Shown here in pieces: positions 8,899 through 17,216 of a stretch of DNA of 64,000 nt (its first letter is position 1; every line of letters starts with the position of its first letter). Where the stretch lies: positions 1 to 64,000 of the forward strand of contig CAKUBM010000006.1 in assembly GCA_934643145.1 (NCBI GenBank). Direction: 5' to 3'. The notes beneath the pieces were generated by a model. The model saw nothing but the letters and a program-made list of their open reading frames with translations. It was not told the origin of the DNA and searched no databases. The translations under genes were made by a program, and so were the position numbers. Origin of the DNA: an uncultured Collinsella sp. GTDB taxonomy: Bacteria; Actinomycetota; Coriobacteriia; Coriobacteriales; Coriobacteriaceae.

Positions 8899-10305
8899 CT
8901 ATTCCATTTGCGATTTCGCTGCAGCGGCAAGCTGGGCCACATAGTCCTTAAACACGCGGCCGCGCTCCTCATAGCCCGAGAACTCATCGAACGAAGAGCA
9001 GGCAGGAGAAAGTAAGATCACGTCGCCACGGCTCGACAGCGAACGGGCAACGTCCACGGCATCGCGTAGGTCATCCGCCTGGGCGATATCCACATCGCCA
9101 TCGACATCGGCCTCGTCCATAGCGGCGGTGAAGCGCTCGCGCGCATCGCCAAAGCAGACGACCGAGCGCACGTTATCCATGACAACGCGCGCGAAGTCCG
9201 TGAGCGGCGTGCCCTTATCGTGGCCGCCGAGCAGCAAGATCACGTCGTCATCGGGAAATGCCGTCAGTGCCTTCTCGACCGCGTCGGTGTTGGTCGCCTT
9301 GGAATCGTTGACGTAGCGCACACCGTCAATCTCGCCGCACGGCTCCACGCGATGCTCGAGCGGCTGGAACGAGGCCAGACCGCGGCGGACACCATCGACA
9401 TCGGCACCGACGGCCAGAGCAGCCGTGGCGGCACATAAGGCATTGATGACATTGTGATGGCCCGAGATCTTGAGCTCGGACGTGGCGACAAGCTGAGTCT
9501 CGACGCCCTTCAGGCGCACGACCATTTTGCCGTCGCGCACAAAGGCGGCGTCTGCACCCTCGGGCTCGTCAAAAGCAACGTTGCAGATGCGGCGACCCGG
9601 CGTATAGATGTACTCATCGAACTCGTGAATGCCGGCGTCTTCGACGTCGACAACCACCAGATCGTCATCGACCATATTGTCAAACAGCTTGATCTTGGCA
9701 AGCGCATAGTTCTTATGGCTCTTATGCCAGCCCAAGTGGTCGGGAGTGATGTTGAGCAGCACTGCCACGCGAGGGTGGAGCTCGGTGGTCGTAGCAATCT
9801 GATAGCTCGAGAGCTCAGCCACAAACCACTCGTTGTGGGCTCGGCCGTCAATCTCGTTGACCGGCGGCTCGCCGATGTTGCCGACAGCTACGCTGGCCTC
9901 GCCGGCAGCCTTGAGCAGATAATCAGTCAGCGACGTGGTGGTCGTCTTACCGTTGGTGCCCGTGATGGCAATCCAGTTATCGGGCGACAGGCGATAGGCA
10001 AACTCTGGCTCACCCATAATCTGAGCGGCATGTTCGCGCCCGGCCTTAAAGAAGCCCGAGAACTCCGAGATGCCCGGGCACGTCACGCATACGTCATAGG
10101 CGCCCTCGACCTGTTCGGTCCCATAGACAAACGACGCGCCAGCAGCCTCGAGCGCACGCGTGGCGTCATTGGGCTCAGAGGTGCCGCCGCCATACACGGT
10201 AACGGCGCTTACGCGCTCTGGATGTGCCAGCGCCCAGCGGGCGACATCGAGACCGGATTTGCCCTGACCCAAAACGAGCAGGCTAAAGACATCAGCAAGA
10301 GGCAT
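8899..10305 (-). CDS. murD: UDP-N-acetylmuramoyl-L-alanine--D-glutamate ligase MurD
   Basis: 468 aa. It adds D-Glu to UDP-MurNAc-L-Ala using ATP. The N-terminal Rossmann loop is LVLGQGKSGLDVARW, the ATP loop is ITGTNGKTTTTSLTDYLL, and VNDSKATNTDAVEKAL is the MurD-type C-terminal signature. The ATG at 10305 lies 9 nt after the mraY stop with no clear ribosome site, so it probably depends on coupling to mraY. Confidence 0.97.
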   Translation of the reverse strand: MPLADVFSLLVLGQGKSGLDVARWALAHPERVSAVTVYGGGTSEPNDATRALEAAGASFVYGTEQVEGAYDVCVTCPGISEFSGFFKAGREHAAQIMGEPEFAYRLSPDNWIAITGTNGKTTTTSLTDYLLKAAGEASVAVGNIGEPPVNEIDGRAHNEWFVAELSSYQIATTTELHPRVAVLLNITPDHLGWHKSHKNYALAKIKLFDNMVDDDLVVVDVEDAGIHEFDEYIYTPGRRICNVAFDEPEGADAAFVRDGKMVVRLKGVETQLVATSELKISGHHNVINALCAATAALAVGADVDGVRRGLASFQPLEHRVEPCGEIDGVRYVNDSKATNTDAVEKALTAFPDDDVILLLGGHDKGTPLTDFARVVMDNVRSVVCFGDARERFTAAMDEADVDGDVDIAQADDLRDAVDVARSLSSRGDVILLSPACSSFDEFSGYEERGRVFKDYVAQLAAAAKSQME

Positions 10306-10314
10306 GAAAGACCA

Positions 10315-11334
10315 CTATCCCAACTGGAAGAACAGAGCAAGGCCAACGGCACCAAAGGCCGCAGCGATAATCCAAAAACGGATGACGACCTTCGTCTCGG
10401 CCCAGCCCTTCTTTTCGAAATGATGATGGATGGGCGCCATAAGGAAGACGCGCTTGTGCGTAAAGTGGAAGTAGACAACCTGAATCATGACCGACAGAGT
10501 CTCAACGATAAACAGGCCGCCGATGATGAGGGAGACGACCTCGGTGTTAGTCATGATGGACGTGCAGGCAAACGCGGCGCCCAGAGCAAGCGAGCCGGTA
10601 TCGCCCATAAAGATGCTCGCCGGATAGCAGTTGAACCACAGAAAGCCCAAGCAGGCACCGGCACACGCGGTGCAGAAGATGGACAGGTTCACGTCTCCGT
10701 GCAAAAACGCCATGGCAGCCATGGCGAGCATGGCAATCATGGAGGTGCCGCCAGCAAGACCGTCAAGGCCATCGGTCAGGTTCACGGCATTGGAAAGACC
10801 AGCGATCATCAGCCAGCAAAATACGATGTAGAGCCACGGGAACGAAAGGCCGCAGATGGTGGTCGAAAGCACGCCAAGGTCGATCGTCAGGCCGCCGGGA
10901 AAACGAATCTCGGGGGCGACGCCGCACCAGTTGACGGCAAGTACCGTAAAGGTGACACAGATAATGGTTAGGCCGATCATCTTGGCATGGGGCGTCAGAC
11001 CGAGCGAGCGCCCATGCGTAACGGAGGTCAGGTCGTCGATCAGGCCCAGCACGCCGGTCGCCAGCGTGGCGAGCAGCACGAGTACGAGCTCGGTGGTGAG
11101 CTTGCCCATCAGCAGGCAGGTCAGCGAGATCGCGACGAGGATGACAACGCCACCCATGGTGGGCGTTCCCTGCTTAACCAAATGACGCTTGGGGCCGTCG
11201 GCACGAACCTGCTGGCCGATACCCTCGACCTTGAGCAGCTTGATCCACCACGGCATGAGCAGCAGCGCAATGGCTGCGGCGATGCCAAGCCCCAAAAAAG
11301 CCTGATACGTTGGATACGAGGGATTGCCGAACAT
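10315..11334 (-). CDS. mraY: Phospho-N-acetylmuramoyl-pentapeptide transferase MraY
   Basis: 339 aa and about ten transmembrane helices. It transfers phospho-MurNAc-pentapeptide to undecaprenyl phosphate to form lipid I. The conserved loops are GTPTMGG, LTDGLDGLAGG (catalytic Asp residues), MGDTGSLALGAAF and the His-rich MAPIHHHFEKKGW. It begins 3 nt after the murF stop and is followed closely by murD. Confidence 0.98.
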   Translation of the reverse strand: MFGNPSYPTYQAFLGLGIAAAIALLLMPWWIKLLKVEGIGQQVRADGPKRHLVKQGTPTMGGVVILVAISLTCLLMGKLTTELVLVLLATLATGVLGLIDDLTSVTHGRSLGLTPHAKMIGLTIICVTFTVLAVNWCGVAPEIRFPGGLTIDLGVLSTTICGLSFPWLYIVFCWLMIAGLSNAVNLTDGLDGLAGGTSMIAMLAMAAMAFLHGDVNLSIFCTACAGACLGFLWFNCYPASIFMGDTGSLALGAAFACTSIMTNTEVVSLIIGGLFIVETLSVMIQVVYFHFTHKRVFLMAPIHHHFEKKGWAETKVVIRFWIIAAAFGAVGLALFFQLG

Positions 11335-11337
11335 GGG

Positions 11338-12762
11338 CTAGCACACACCTTCCACAAAGCGGTCGAGCTCAACAAAGCGGGAACCCTTGACCAGTACAAC
11401 ATCATGTTTTTCAAGCGCGCCGCCCATGCGGTCGAGCACCTGCTGATAATCGGAGAACACCTGGATGCGGTCCTCGTCCATGCCCATCATGCGTGCGGCA
11501 TCGGCCATAAGCTGGGCCAGCTCACCACCCACGCACGCCAGCATGTCGAGCTTCTTGGCGGCGGCATAAGCGCCCACGAGCTCATGCATGCGAGGAGCCT
11601 CATCGCCCATCTCGCCCATCTCGCCCAGGATCGCCATGCGAGACCCCGTGCACGAAAGCGAGCACAGCAGGTCGAGGCCAGCAGCCATGGATTCGGCGCT
11701 GGCGTTATAGGAGTCATCGATGACGCGGGCGCCGCTCTTGGCGCGCTTGATCTCCTGGCGGTGACCGGTGATCGTGAGGCCCCTAAAGGCAGCATCGATC
11801 TGCTCGGGCGTCACGCCCAGGCGATAGGCAACCGCGGCAGCCTTGACGGCATTAGGAACGGACTGCACGCCGGGGATGGCAAGCATGGTATCGATCGTCT
11901 CGCCCTGGCCAAAATCGAGCGAAAAGACCGGACGGCCCTCGTCATCAACGCGAATGTCGCGGGCACGGACCTCATCATCGTCCGAGACGCCGGCCAGCAT
12001 AACGTCGATACCAGCAGGCTGGGCGAACGTATCGCGAATGAACGGCGTAAAATCGTCCTCGCCGCCCAAAACCAGCAGCGGCAAATAGTCGCCGGCGGCG
12101 CACATGCCCTGGACAATCTCGGCCTTAGCGCGGGCGATGTTCTCGCGGCTGCCCAAAATGCCGATATGAGAGGTGCCGATTTTGCTCACGATGGCAAGGT
12201 TGGGATTGGCAGACAGAGACAGGCGCTCGATCTCGTGGAAATGGTTCATGCCCATCTCGAGCACCAGGACCTCGGTATCGGCCGGAGCGGAAAGCACCGT
12301 GAGCGGCATGCCGATCAGGTTATTGAAATTGCCCTTGGTGGCCCAGACACGATAGCGCTTGGCGAGCACAGCGGCGAGAACGTCCTTGGTCGTCGTCTTG
12401 CCGATGGAACCGGTAATGCCAACGACCAGGCAGCCAAGCTCCAGGCGATACGCGTGCGCCAAACGCAGCAGAAACTCCTCGGGATCATCGGTCAGCAAGA
12501 TGGCACAGCCCTTGTCCTGCGCCAGCGAGACCAGCTCGGCCTCGGGCTCACGCGTCATCACGACGGCGCCGGCACCCGACTGGACGGCACGGGAAGCAAA
12601 ATCATTGCCGTCGACGTTTTCACCGGGAAAGGCGACGAAAATCGTCCCTTCCTCGACCTGGCGCGAGTCGATAACGCACCCGCGGCATACCCGATCGACT
12701 TCTCCCGTCACGGTTCGGGCCCCTGTTGCGGCCGCGAGGTTGTTGACGGCGATCTCTATCAT
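11338..12762 (-). CDS. murF: UDP-N-acetylmuramoyl-tripeptide--D-alanyl-D-alanine ligase MurF
   Basis: 474 aa. It adds D-Ala-D-Ala to the UDP-MurNAc-tripeptide. The ATP loop GITGSIGKTTTKDVL, the EMGMNHFHEIERLS segment and the DDSYNASAESM signature identify MurF rather than MurE. The ATG at 12762 has GGGGAG 5 nt upstream. The 128-nt gap between ftsI and murF holds no gene. murE, which often sits exactly here, is absent, so the tripeptide substrate must come from a murE encoded elsewhere. Confidence 0.96.
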   Translation of the reverse strand: MIEIAVNNLAAATGARTVTGEVDRVCRGCVIDSRQVEEGTIFVAFPGENVDGNDFASRAVQSGAGAVVMTREPEAELVSLAQDKGCAILLTDDPEEFLLRLAHAYRLELGCLVVGITGSIGKTTTKDVLAAVLAKRYRVWATKGNFNNLIGMPLTVLSAPADTEVLVLEMGMNHFHEIERLSLSANPNLAIVSKIGTSHIGILGSRENIARAKAEIVQGMCAAGDYLPLLVLGGEDDFTPFIRDTFAQPAGIDVMLAGVSDDDEVRARDIRVDDEGRPVFSLDFGQGETIDTMLAIPGVQSVPNAVKAAAVAYRLGVTPEQIDAAFRGLTITGHRQEIKRAKSGARVIDDSYNASAESMAAGLDLLCSLSCTGSRMAILGEMGEMGDEAPRMHELVGAYAAAKKLDMLACVGGELAQLMADAARMMGMDEDRIQVFSDYQQVLDRMGGALEKHDVVLVKGSRFVELDRFVEGVC

Positions 12763-12890
12763 TGCAGCTCCCCTGTAAACCTAAATAATGCTATCGGCGT
12801 ATTGTATCCCAGCGCCGCGCATGCGTGGTGCAGGGCATGTGAACACCCCTCATATGGGACAACAAACCACGCCCCAAAGATTGTAACCCC

Positions 12891-14756
12891 CTACTTCGTG
12901 TGCGGGATACCCAGCACGTCGAGCGCGTTGGCCATAATGGACTGGAACGGCACCGCAGCGGCATCTGAGCCGCTCGGCGTTCCGTCGAGCGTGATATAGC
13001 ACAGCACCTTGGGCGATTGTGCCGGTGCAAAGCCCATAAAGGACGACATGTAGTTCTCCTTGAGGTAGCCGCCGTTCTCGTCGGCACGTTCGGCCGTACC
13101 GGTCTTACCCGCCACGTCATAGCCGTCAACCGCGCCGCCAACGCCCGTTCCCTCCGACACGACCGTCTGCATGCACGATGTCACCTGGGATGCGGCGTCC
13201 TCCGAAATCGCGCGCTCGCCTTCGCCCCAGTCCTTCTCGTCGCCTTTGCTGGACTTATAGAAGTGCGGGGTCATCATCACGCCGCCGTTGGCGATGCCGC
13301 CCACGGCACGTGCGATCTCAATCGGCGAGACAGACAGCGCCTGTCCAAAGCTCATCGAGCCCAGCGTGGCGCCGTCATACTGGTCACGCTCCTTGACGAT
13401 GCCCAGGCTCTCGCCCGGAAAATCGACACCAGAGCTGTGACCGATGCCCCACTTGTCCACATAGGCGGCAAAGTCGTCGGCACCGATCTTGCGCCCCACC
13501 AGGACAAATCCCACGTTGGACGAACGGCGCATCATCTCGCGCACATCCATGGTCATGGCGTAGTCGCGCTTGTCGGCATCGGTGACGGTATCGTCGCCCA
13601 CCTTGATGCTCGCCGGCACCTCAAACGACGTACTCGACCGCACGACACCCAAGTCGAAGCCGGCGCCCGCCACGAGCGTCTTAAAGACCGAGCCGGGCTC
13701 GTAGGCGTCGGTGACCAGGCGCAGGTTCATATCCTCGGTCTTGGCGTTTTCCAAATTGGTCTGGTCGTAGGTCGGATACGAGCAGGCTGCCAAGATCTCG
13801 CCTGTCGTAGGATCGGTGACCAGCGCCGAGCCGTTCTTGGCCTTTGTCTTCTCGACAGCCTCTGCCAGGGCATCCTCGGCCGCACGCTGGATATTGACGT
13901 CGAGCGTCGTCACGATATCAACGCCGTCGACCGCAGCCACCTTTTTATAGGCACCGCCCGCGATATAGCTGCCGTCCCTCGCGCGCTCGCGTACGAGAGA
14001 GCCGTTCGTGCCGGTCAGAAGCTTGTTGTATTGCTTTTCGAGACCCGTCAAGCCGTCGTTGTCTACATTCACTACACCCAGCACCTGCGATGCCAGATTG
14101 CCGTATGGATATACGCGCTTCATGGCCTGCTCAAAAAGCACGCCGGGCAGGTTCTTCTTCTCCAGCGCCGCAGCGTCGTCTTCGTCCACCTGGCGCTTGA
14201 TATACACCCAGGTTCCATCGGACTCAACGAGCTTGCGGCAGGTCTTTTTATCGATTCCAGTTGCCTTGACCAGCGCCGACACCGTCTTGTCAACATCCTC
14301 GACAAGCTGGGGGTTCACGGCGATGTTGCGACATTCGACCGACGACGCCAGCACGTTACCGTTGCGGTCGTAGACGGTGCCACGTTTGGCATAGAGAGTC
14401 TGCGCAAGCAGGCGGCGCGCATCGGCACGCTCGCGCAGTTTATCGGCTTCGACAATTTGATAGTCGGCAAGGCGAAAGACGCCCAAGCCCAAGCCAAGCC
14501 CAATGAAGCCCATGACGGCTTTGCGGCGAGGCAGAGGCGTGCCTGTGAGCCATTCGGTCGACGAACTCTTGCGCGACCTGGTGTTATGCACTTGAGGGCC
14601 GCCCGAGCCGCGAAGTCGCGACGCCGGGTCGTTGCCACGGGACTGCCCGGCGTTGTAAGATTGCCGACCCGTTCCTTGATAACCAGAACGTCCCCGCGAC
14701 GAGGGACGTCCAGAACCGCGACTCCCGTCGGATGCGCGGCGATAGTCATTTGTCAT
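12891..14756 (-). CDS. ftsI: Septal penicillin-binding protein FtsI (class B transpeptidase)
   Basis: 621 aa. It has a disordered basic N-terminus (residues 1-75), one membrane anchor (about 80-97), a PBP dimer domain and a transpeptidase domain. All three catalytic motifs are present: SVFK at 356-359, SSN at 412-414 and KTG at 551-553. No PASTA repeats follow. It cross-links septal peptidoglycan with FtsW. It sits immediately after the ftsL-like gene, as expected in a dcw cluster. Partial alternatives such as SpoVD are unlikely given the context. Confidence 0.96.
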   Translation of the reverse strand: MTNDYRRASDGSRGSGRPSSRGRSGYQGTGRQSYNAGQSRGNDPASRLRGSGGPQVHNTRSRKSSSTEWLTGTPLPRRKAVMGFIGLGLGLGVFRLADYQIVEADKLRERADARRLLAQTLYAKRGTVYDRNGNVLASSVECRNIAVNPQLVEDVDKTVSALVKATGIDKKTCRKLVESDGTWVYIKRQVDEDDAAALEKKNLPGVLFEQAMKRVYPYGNLASQVLGVVNVDNDGLTGLEKQYNKLLTGTNGSLVRERARDGSYIAGGAYKKVAAVDGVDIVTTLDVNIQRAAEDALAEAVEKTKAKNGSALVTDPTTGEILAACSYPTYDQTNLENAKTEDMNLRLVTDAYEPGSVFKTLVAGAGFDLGVVRSSTSFEVPASIKVGDDTVTDADKRDYAMTMDVREMMRRSSNVGFVLVGRKIGADDFAAYVDKWGIGHSSGVDFPGESLGIVKERDQYDGATLGSMSFGQALSVSPIEIARAVGGIANGGVMMTPHFYKSSKGDEKDWGEGERAISEDAASQVTSCMQTVVSEGTGVGGAVDGYDVAGKTGTAERADENGGYLKENYMSSFMGFAPAQSPKVLCYITLDGTPSGSDAAAVPFQSIMANALDVLGIPHTK

Positions 14757-14773
14757 ACTCAGCTACCGTCTTG

Positions 14774-15244
14774 CTACTGAGCGGTCGCGGTCGCGTTGGC
14801 GCCCGCGGCTGCATCCTGCGAAAAGTCAAGTGTAACGCTCTCGCTGGGCTCCACCATGCCATAAGCGCCCGCAAGGTCGCGAATGCGTGTGTCGGCGCCA
14901 TAGACCGAATGCATGACCTCCAGGTCGGAGCTCTCATCGGTCGCCTTTTCGAGCGTGTTGGTAAGCTCGGCGTTGCTGTTGAGCACCTGGGCCGTAACGC
15001 CGGCGAGCGCCACGCGGGCGACGCCAATCGTCATGAAGATAGCCGCAATGATGCAAAACGTTTTAAGAACGCTCATGAAAACCGGGCTTACCGCCTGGTT
15101 TGCCTGACGGCCCGCGCCCGTGTAGACATCAAAGCGCGGCGTGCGCTGCTCACGGGGAGCAACGGGGGCCTGCGGCGTCTCACGATAGGCGGGCATGGCG
15201 TTCATATCATAGGCGAGTGCTGCGCTTGAAGTGTTGTAGCCCAT
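14774..15244 (-). CDS. FtsL-like divisome protein
   Basis: 156 aa. A cytoplasmic N-terminal region of about 55 residues is followed by a transmembrane segment (FMSVLKTFCIIAAIFMTIGVARVALAG interior) and an extracytoplasmic stretch of heptad character (QVLNSNAELTNTLEKATDESSDLEVMHSVYG), then an Ala-rich tail. Sequence conservation is poor in FtsL, so the call rests on topology, length and position between rsmH and ftsI. GGAGG lies 9 nt before the ATG. In the cell it would form a coiled coil with FtsB and join FtsQ-FtsW-FtsI. Confidence 0.72.
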   Translation of the reverse strand: MGYNTSSAALAYDMNAMPAYRETPQAPVAPREQRTPRFDVYTGAGRQANQAVSPVFMSVLKTFCIIAAIFMTIGVARVALAGVTAQVLNSNAELTNTLEKATDESSDLEVMHSVYGADTRIRDLAGAYGMVEPSESVTLDFSQDAAAGANATATAQ

Positions 15245-15334
15245 GATATGCCGCCTCCCATCCCGAGTACGTTGGTAGTGTGTTTAAGCTTCGTTTATGG
15301 TGCGAGCGGGAGGTCCAATATCGCGCGGTCGCGC

Positions 15335-16300
15335 CTACAGACGCTGCGCCACGCGGATTTTGGCTGATCTCGCCCGAGGGTTGCGCTCAACCTCATCAGG
15401 CTGGGCAACCAAGGGTTTGCGAGTGATGACCTTGAGTATCGGCACGTTGCCGCACACGCACACCGGAATCTCCGGCGGACACGTGCACCCCTGGCTCATC
15501 TCCTTAAAGTGATTCTTTACGATACGGTCCTCGAGCGAGTGATACGAGATGACGCAGATACGTCCGCCCGGATTGAGCCACCTGGTGGCGGCATCAAGCC
15601 CTCGTTCGAGCACATCGAGCTCGTGATTGACCTCGATGCGAATGGCCTGGAAACTTTTCTTGGCCGGGTGTCCGCCATGCCGACGAGCGGCAGCCGGGAT
15701 ACCCGCCTTGATGATCTCGACAAATTGGCCGGTAGTTTCGATCGGTTCTTGCTCGCGGCGGCGCACGATCTCGCGCGCGATCTGCGAGGCGAACTTCTCT
15801 TCGCCGTAGACGCGTAGAATCCGGGCGAGGTCGTGTTCGTTATAGGTGTTGATGACCTCAGCTGCGTTTAAGGTGTTATTACCCGGATCCATCCGCATGT
15901 CCAATGGGGCGTCCTCGTTATACGAAAAGCCCCTGCCAGGGATATCGAGTTGCGGTGACGAAACGCCCAAATCGAACAGGAAGCCATCGACCCCGGGCAC
16001 CTCGGCCGAGCAAAGCAGCTCGTCCAAGTCGCCGAAGTTGCCCTTCAGCAGCTGGTGCGGAACGCCGGGAACCTCGCGGTCCAGACGGGCGCCAGCGGCC
16101 TCGAGGGCCATGTCGTCCTGATCGACGCCGAGCAAAAGGCCCGTCTCCCCCACCTGCGCGGCCATCTTTACCGAATGGCCGGCACCGCCAAGGGTGCAAT
16201 CGCAGACAACGGAGCCGCTCTTTAGCCGCAGCGACTCAAGCACTTCGCCGAGCATGACAGGTTCATGCCGATATTCTTGTGTCAAGATCCCACGCTCCAT
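15335..16300 (-). CDS. rsmH: 16S rRNA (cytosine-1402-N4)-methyltransferase RsmH
   Basis: 321 aa. This SAM-dependent enzyme methylates N4 of C1402 in the decoding centre. The N-terminal HEPVMLGEVLESL, SAM-loop DCTLGGAGHSVKMA, GVDQDD, FDLGVSSPQLD and the C-terminal RSAKIRVAQR are typical of MraW/RsmH. It lies between mraZ (20-nt gap) and the ftsL-like gene. The ATG at 16300 is the likely start; a TTG six codons later is less likely. Confidence 0.97.
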   Translation of the reverse strand: MERGILTQEYRHEPVMLGEVLESLRLKSGSVVCDCTLGGAGHSVKMAAQVGETGLLLGVDQDDMALEAAGARLDREVPGVPHQLLKGNFGDLDELLCSAEVPGVDGFLFDLGVSSPQLDIPGRGFSYNEDAPLDMRMDPGNNTLNAAEVINTYNEHDLARILRVYGEEKFASQIAREIVRRREQEPIETTGQFVEIIKAGIPAAARRHGGHPAKKSFQAIRIEVNHELDVLERGLDAATRWLNPGGRICVISYHSLEDRIVKNHFKEMSQGCTCPPEIPVCVCGNVPILKVITRKPLVAQPDEVERNPRARSAKIRVAQRL

Positions 16301-16320
16301 CCGTTACCCGTGCCTTGCCC

Positions 16321-16755
16321 TTACGAGAAGAAGAGGTCCAGCAGGGCCTCATCGTCATCGTCCTCATCGGCCGCGGCGCGATCCCAAACCTCAAGGTGGT
16401 CGTAGTTGCCCACAACCGTGACCTCGCGGTCGAGGTTCGCCTGCTTGCGGAGAGACTCGGAAAGACCGATACGACCGGCGCTGTCCACGTCCATCGACGT
16501 GGTGCGCTTGTTGATCGCCCTCATGAGCTTCTGGTCGTTAATGTCACGCGGGTTAAAACCCTCGTGGCCCTCACGACCCGCGAAGAGTCCTTCGACCCAC
16601 TTATCGAAGGCCTCGGCAGAGAACACGTACAGAGCATCGACATCCAGGGCTTTGAACACGCGAACGTGCTCTCCAAGCTCCTCGCGAAGGGGTGCAGGCA
16701 GGGACAGACGACCTTTTGCATCGAGATTGCGCTCGTATGCACCAGTCATTCCCAT
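16321..16755 (-). CDS. mraZ: Transcriptional regulator MraZ
   Basis: 144 aa. Two SpoVT-AbrB half-domains are seen: the first around NLDAKGRLSLPAPLREELG and the second around DVDSAGRIGLSESLRKQANL. An acidic C-terminal tail (AAADEDDDDEALLDLFFS) is longer than in E. coli. In studied bacteria MraZ forms a ring-shaped oligomer and represses or tunes its own dcw promoter through TGGGN repeats; such repeats lie directly upstream here. GAGGGGAGG stands 6 nt before the ATG at 16755. An ATG two codons later is also possible. Confidence 0.97.
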   Translation of the reverse strand: MGMTGAYERNLDAKGRLSLPAPLREELGEHVRVFKALDVDALYVFSAEAFDKWVEGLFAGREGHEGFNPRDINDQKLMRAINKRTTSMDVDSAGRIGLSESLRKQANLDREVTVVGNYDHLEVWDRAAADEDDDDEALLDLFFS

Positions 16756-16823
16756 GTGCGCCCTCCCCTCGGTTACTCAGATGGCACGTACGCGGGGAAC
16801 CACCCCGCCTGTCGACGTCATTA

Positions 16824-16852
16824 ATAATATGGGGAACCGCCCCATTTTTCAA
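16824..16852 (-). promoter_or_regulatory. dcw operon promoter (PmraZ)
   Basis: On the minus strand TTGAAA (16852-16847) and TATTAT (16829-16824) are separated by exactly 17 nt, close to the sigma-70/sigma-A consensus. Transcription would begin near 16817, about 60 nt before mraZ. Confidence 0.8.
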
Positions 16853-16860
16853 CACCTTTC

Positions 16861-16897
16861 CCCACCCCTCCCCCACTCCGCCCCACCACTCCACCCA
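16861..16897 (-). promoter_or_regulatory. MraZ operator: four TGGG repeats upstream of the dcw promoter
   Basis: On the minus strand four TGGG words lie with their T at 16897, 16885, 16875 and 16864, spaced 12, 10 and 11 nt, that is one per helical turn. Known MraZ operators are tandem TGGGN boxes at about 10-bp spacing. The array ends 9 nt upstream of the -35 box, so bound MraZ would sit against RNA polymerase. Confidence 0.75.
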
Positions 16898-17216
16898 CCA
16901 TATATTGCAAAACACCCCCAATCATATGTTCGAAAACACAATATGTTGTGTTTACAGCAACGGCGGGATGCCACCTGTGGCATCGCGCCTTTCAACCTCA
17001 ACCTTCAAGTTGACCTTGAGGCGATTTTTGCGTCCCTTTACATGGCGTTCACATCGCCCCCAAACTCCCCCACCCAAGGCACGTGCGGCCCACCACCGCG
17101 ACGACAAGTGGCGAAAAATGGGACGGGCCCCAGATTGCCCATGCGAGCGCAAAAGCACGCAGCGGCAATCTGGGGCCCGTCCCCAAATACCTATAGATAT
17201 GCAGGCCAGCGATGTG
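16898..17216. other. 319-nt gap between xerD and the dcw promoter
   Basis: No gene is seen. It holds several small palindromes and one large one. AAACACAA/TTGTGTTT (16934-16953) and GATGCCAC/GTGGCATC (16967-16984) are perfect 8-bp inverted repeats. CCTCAA/TTGAGG near 16995-17020 is weaker. The large palindrome at 17120-17183 is listed separately. No U-tract terminator for xerD was found. Confidence 0.5.
17120..17183. repeat. Intergenic palindrome a (20-bp perfect arms)
   Basis: Left arm 17120-17139 (GGGACGGGCCCCAGATTGCC) and right arm 17164-17183 are perfect reverse complements around a 24-nt centre with weaker internal pairing (TGCG...CGCA). It lies 34 nt downstream of the xerD stop. No T-run follows on either strand, so it is not a standard intrinsic terminator. 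Confidence 0.9.

Noticed and set aside
10987..12999. A 670-codon open frame on the plus strand opposite mraY and murF
   Set aside because: It is a shadow caused by GC-rich codon bias in the real genes. The minus-strand proteins carry all MraY and MurF motifs, while this translation is low in complexity and matches no family.
13017..14780. A 587-codon open frame opposite ftsI
   Set aside because: Antisense shadow of ftsI, with no ribosome site and no recognisable domain.
16990..17060. TTGACC near 17010 as a promoter for a plus-strand gene
   Set aside because: No matching -10 and no rightward gene downstream.
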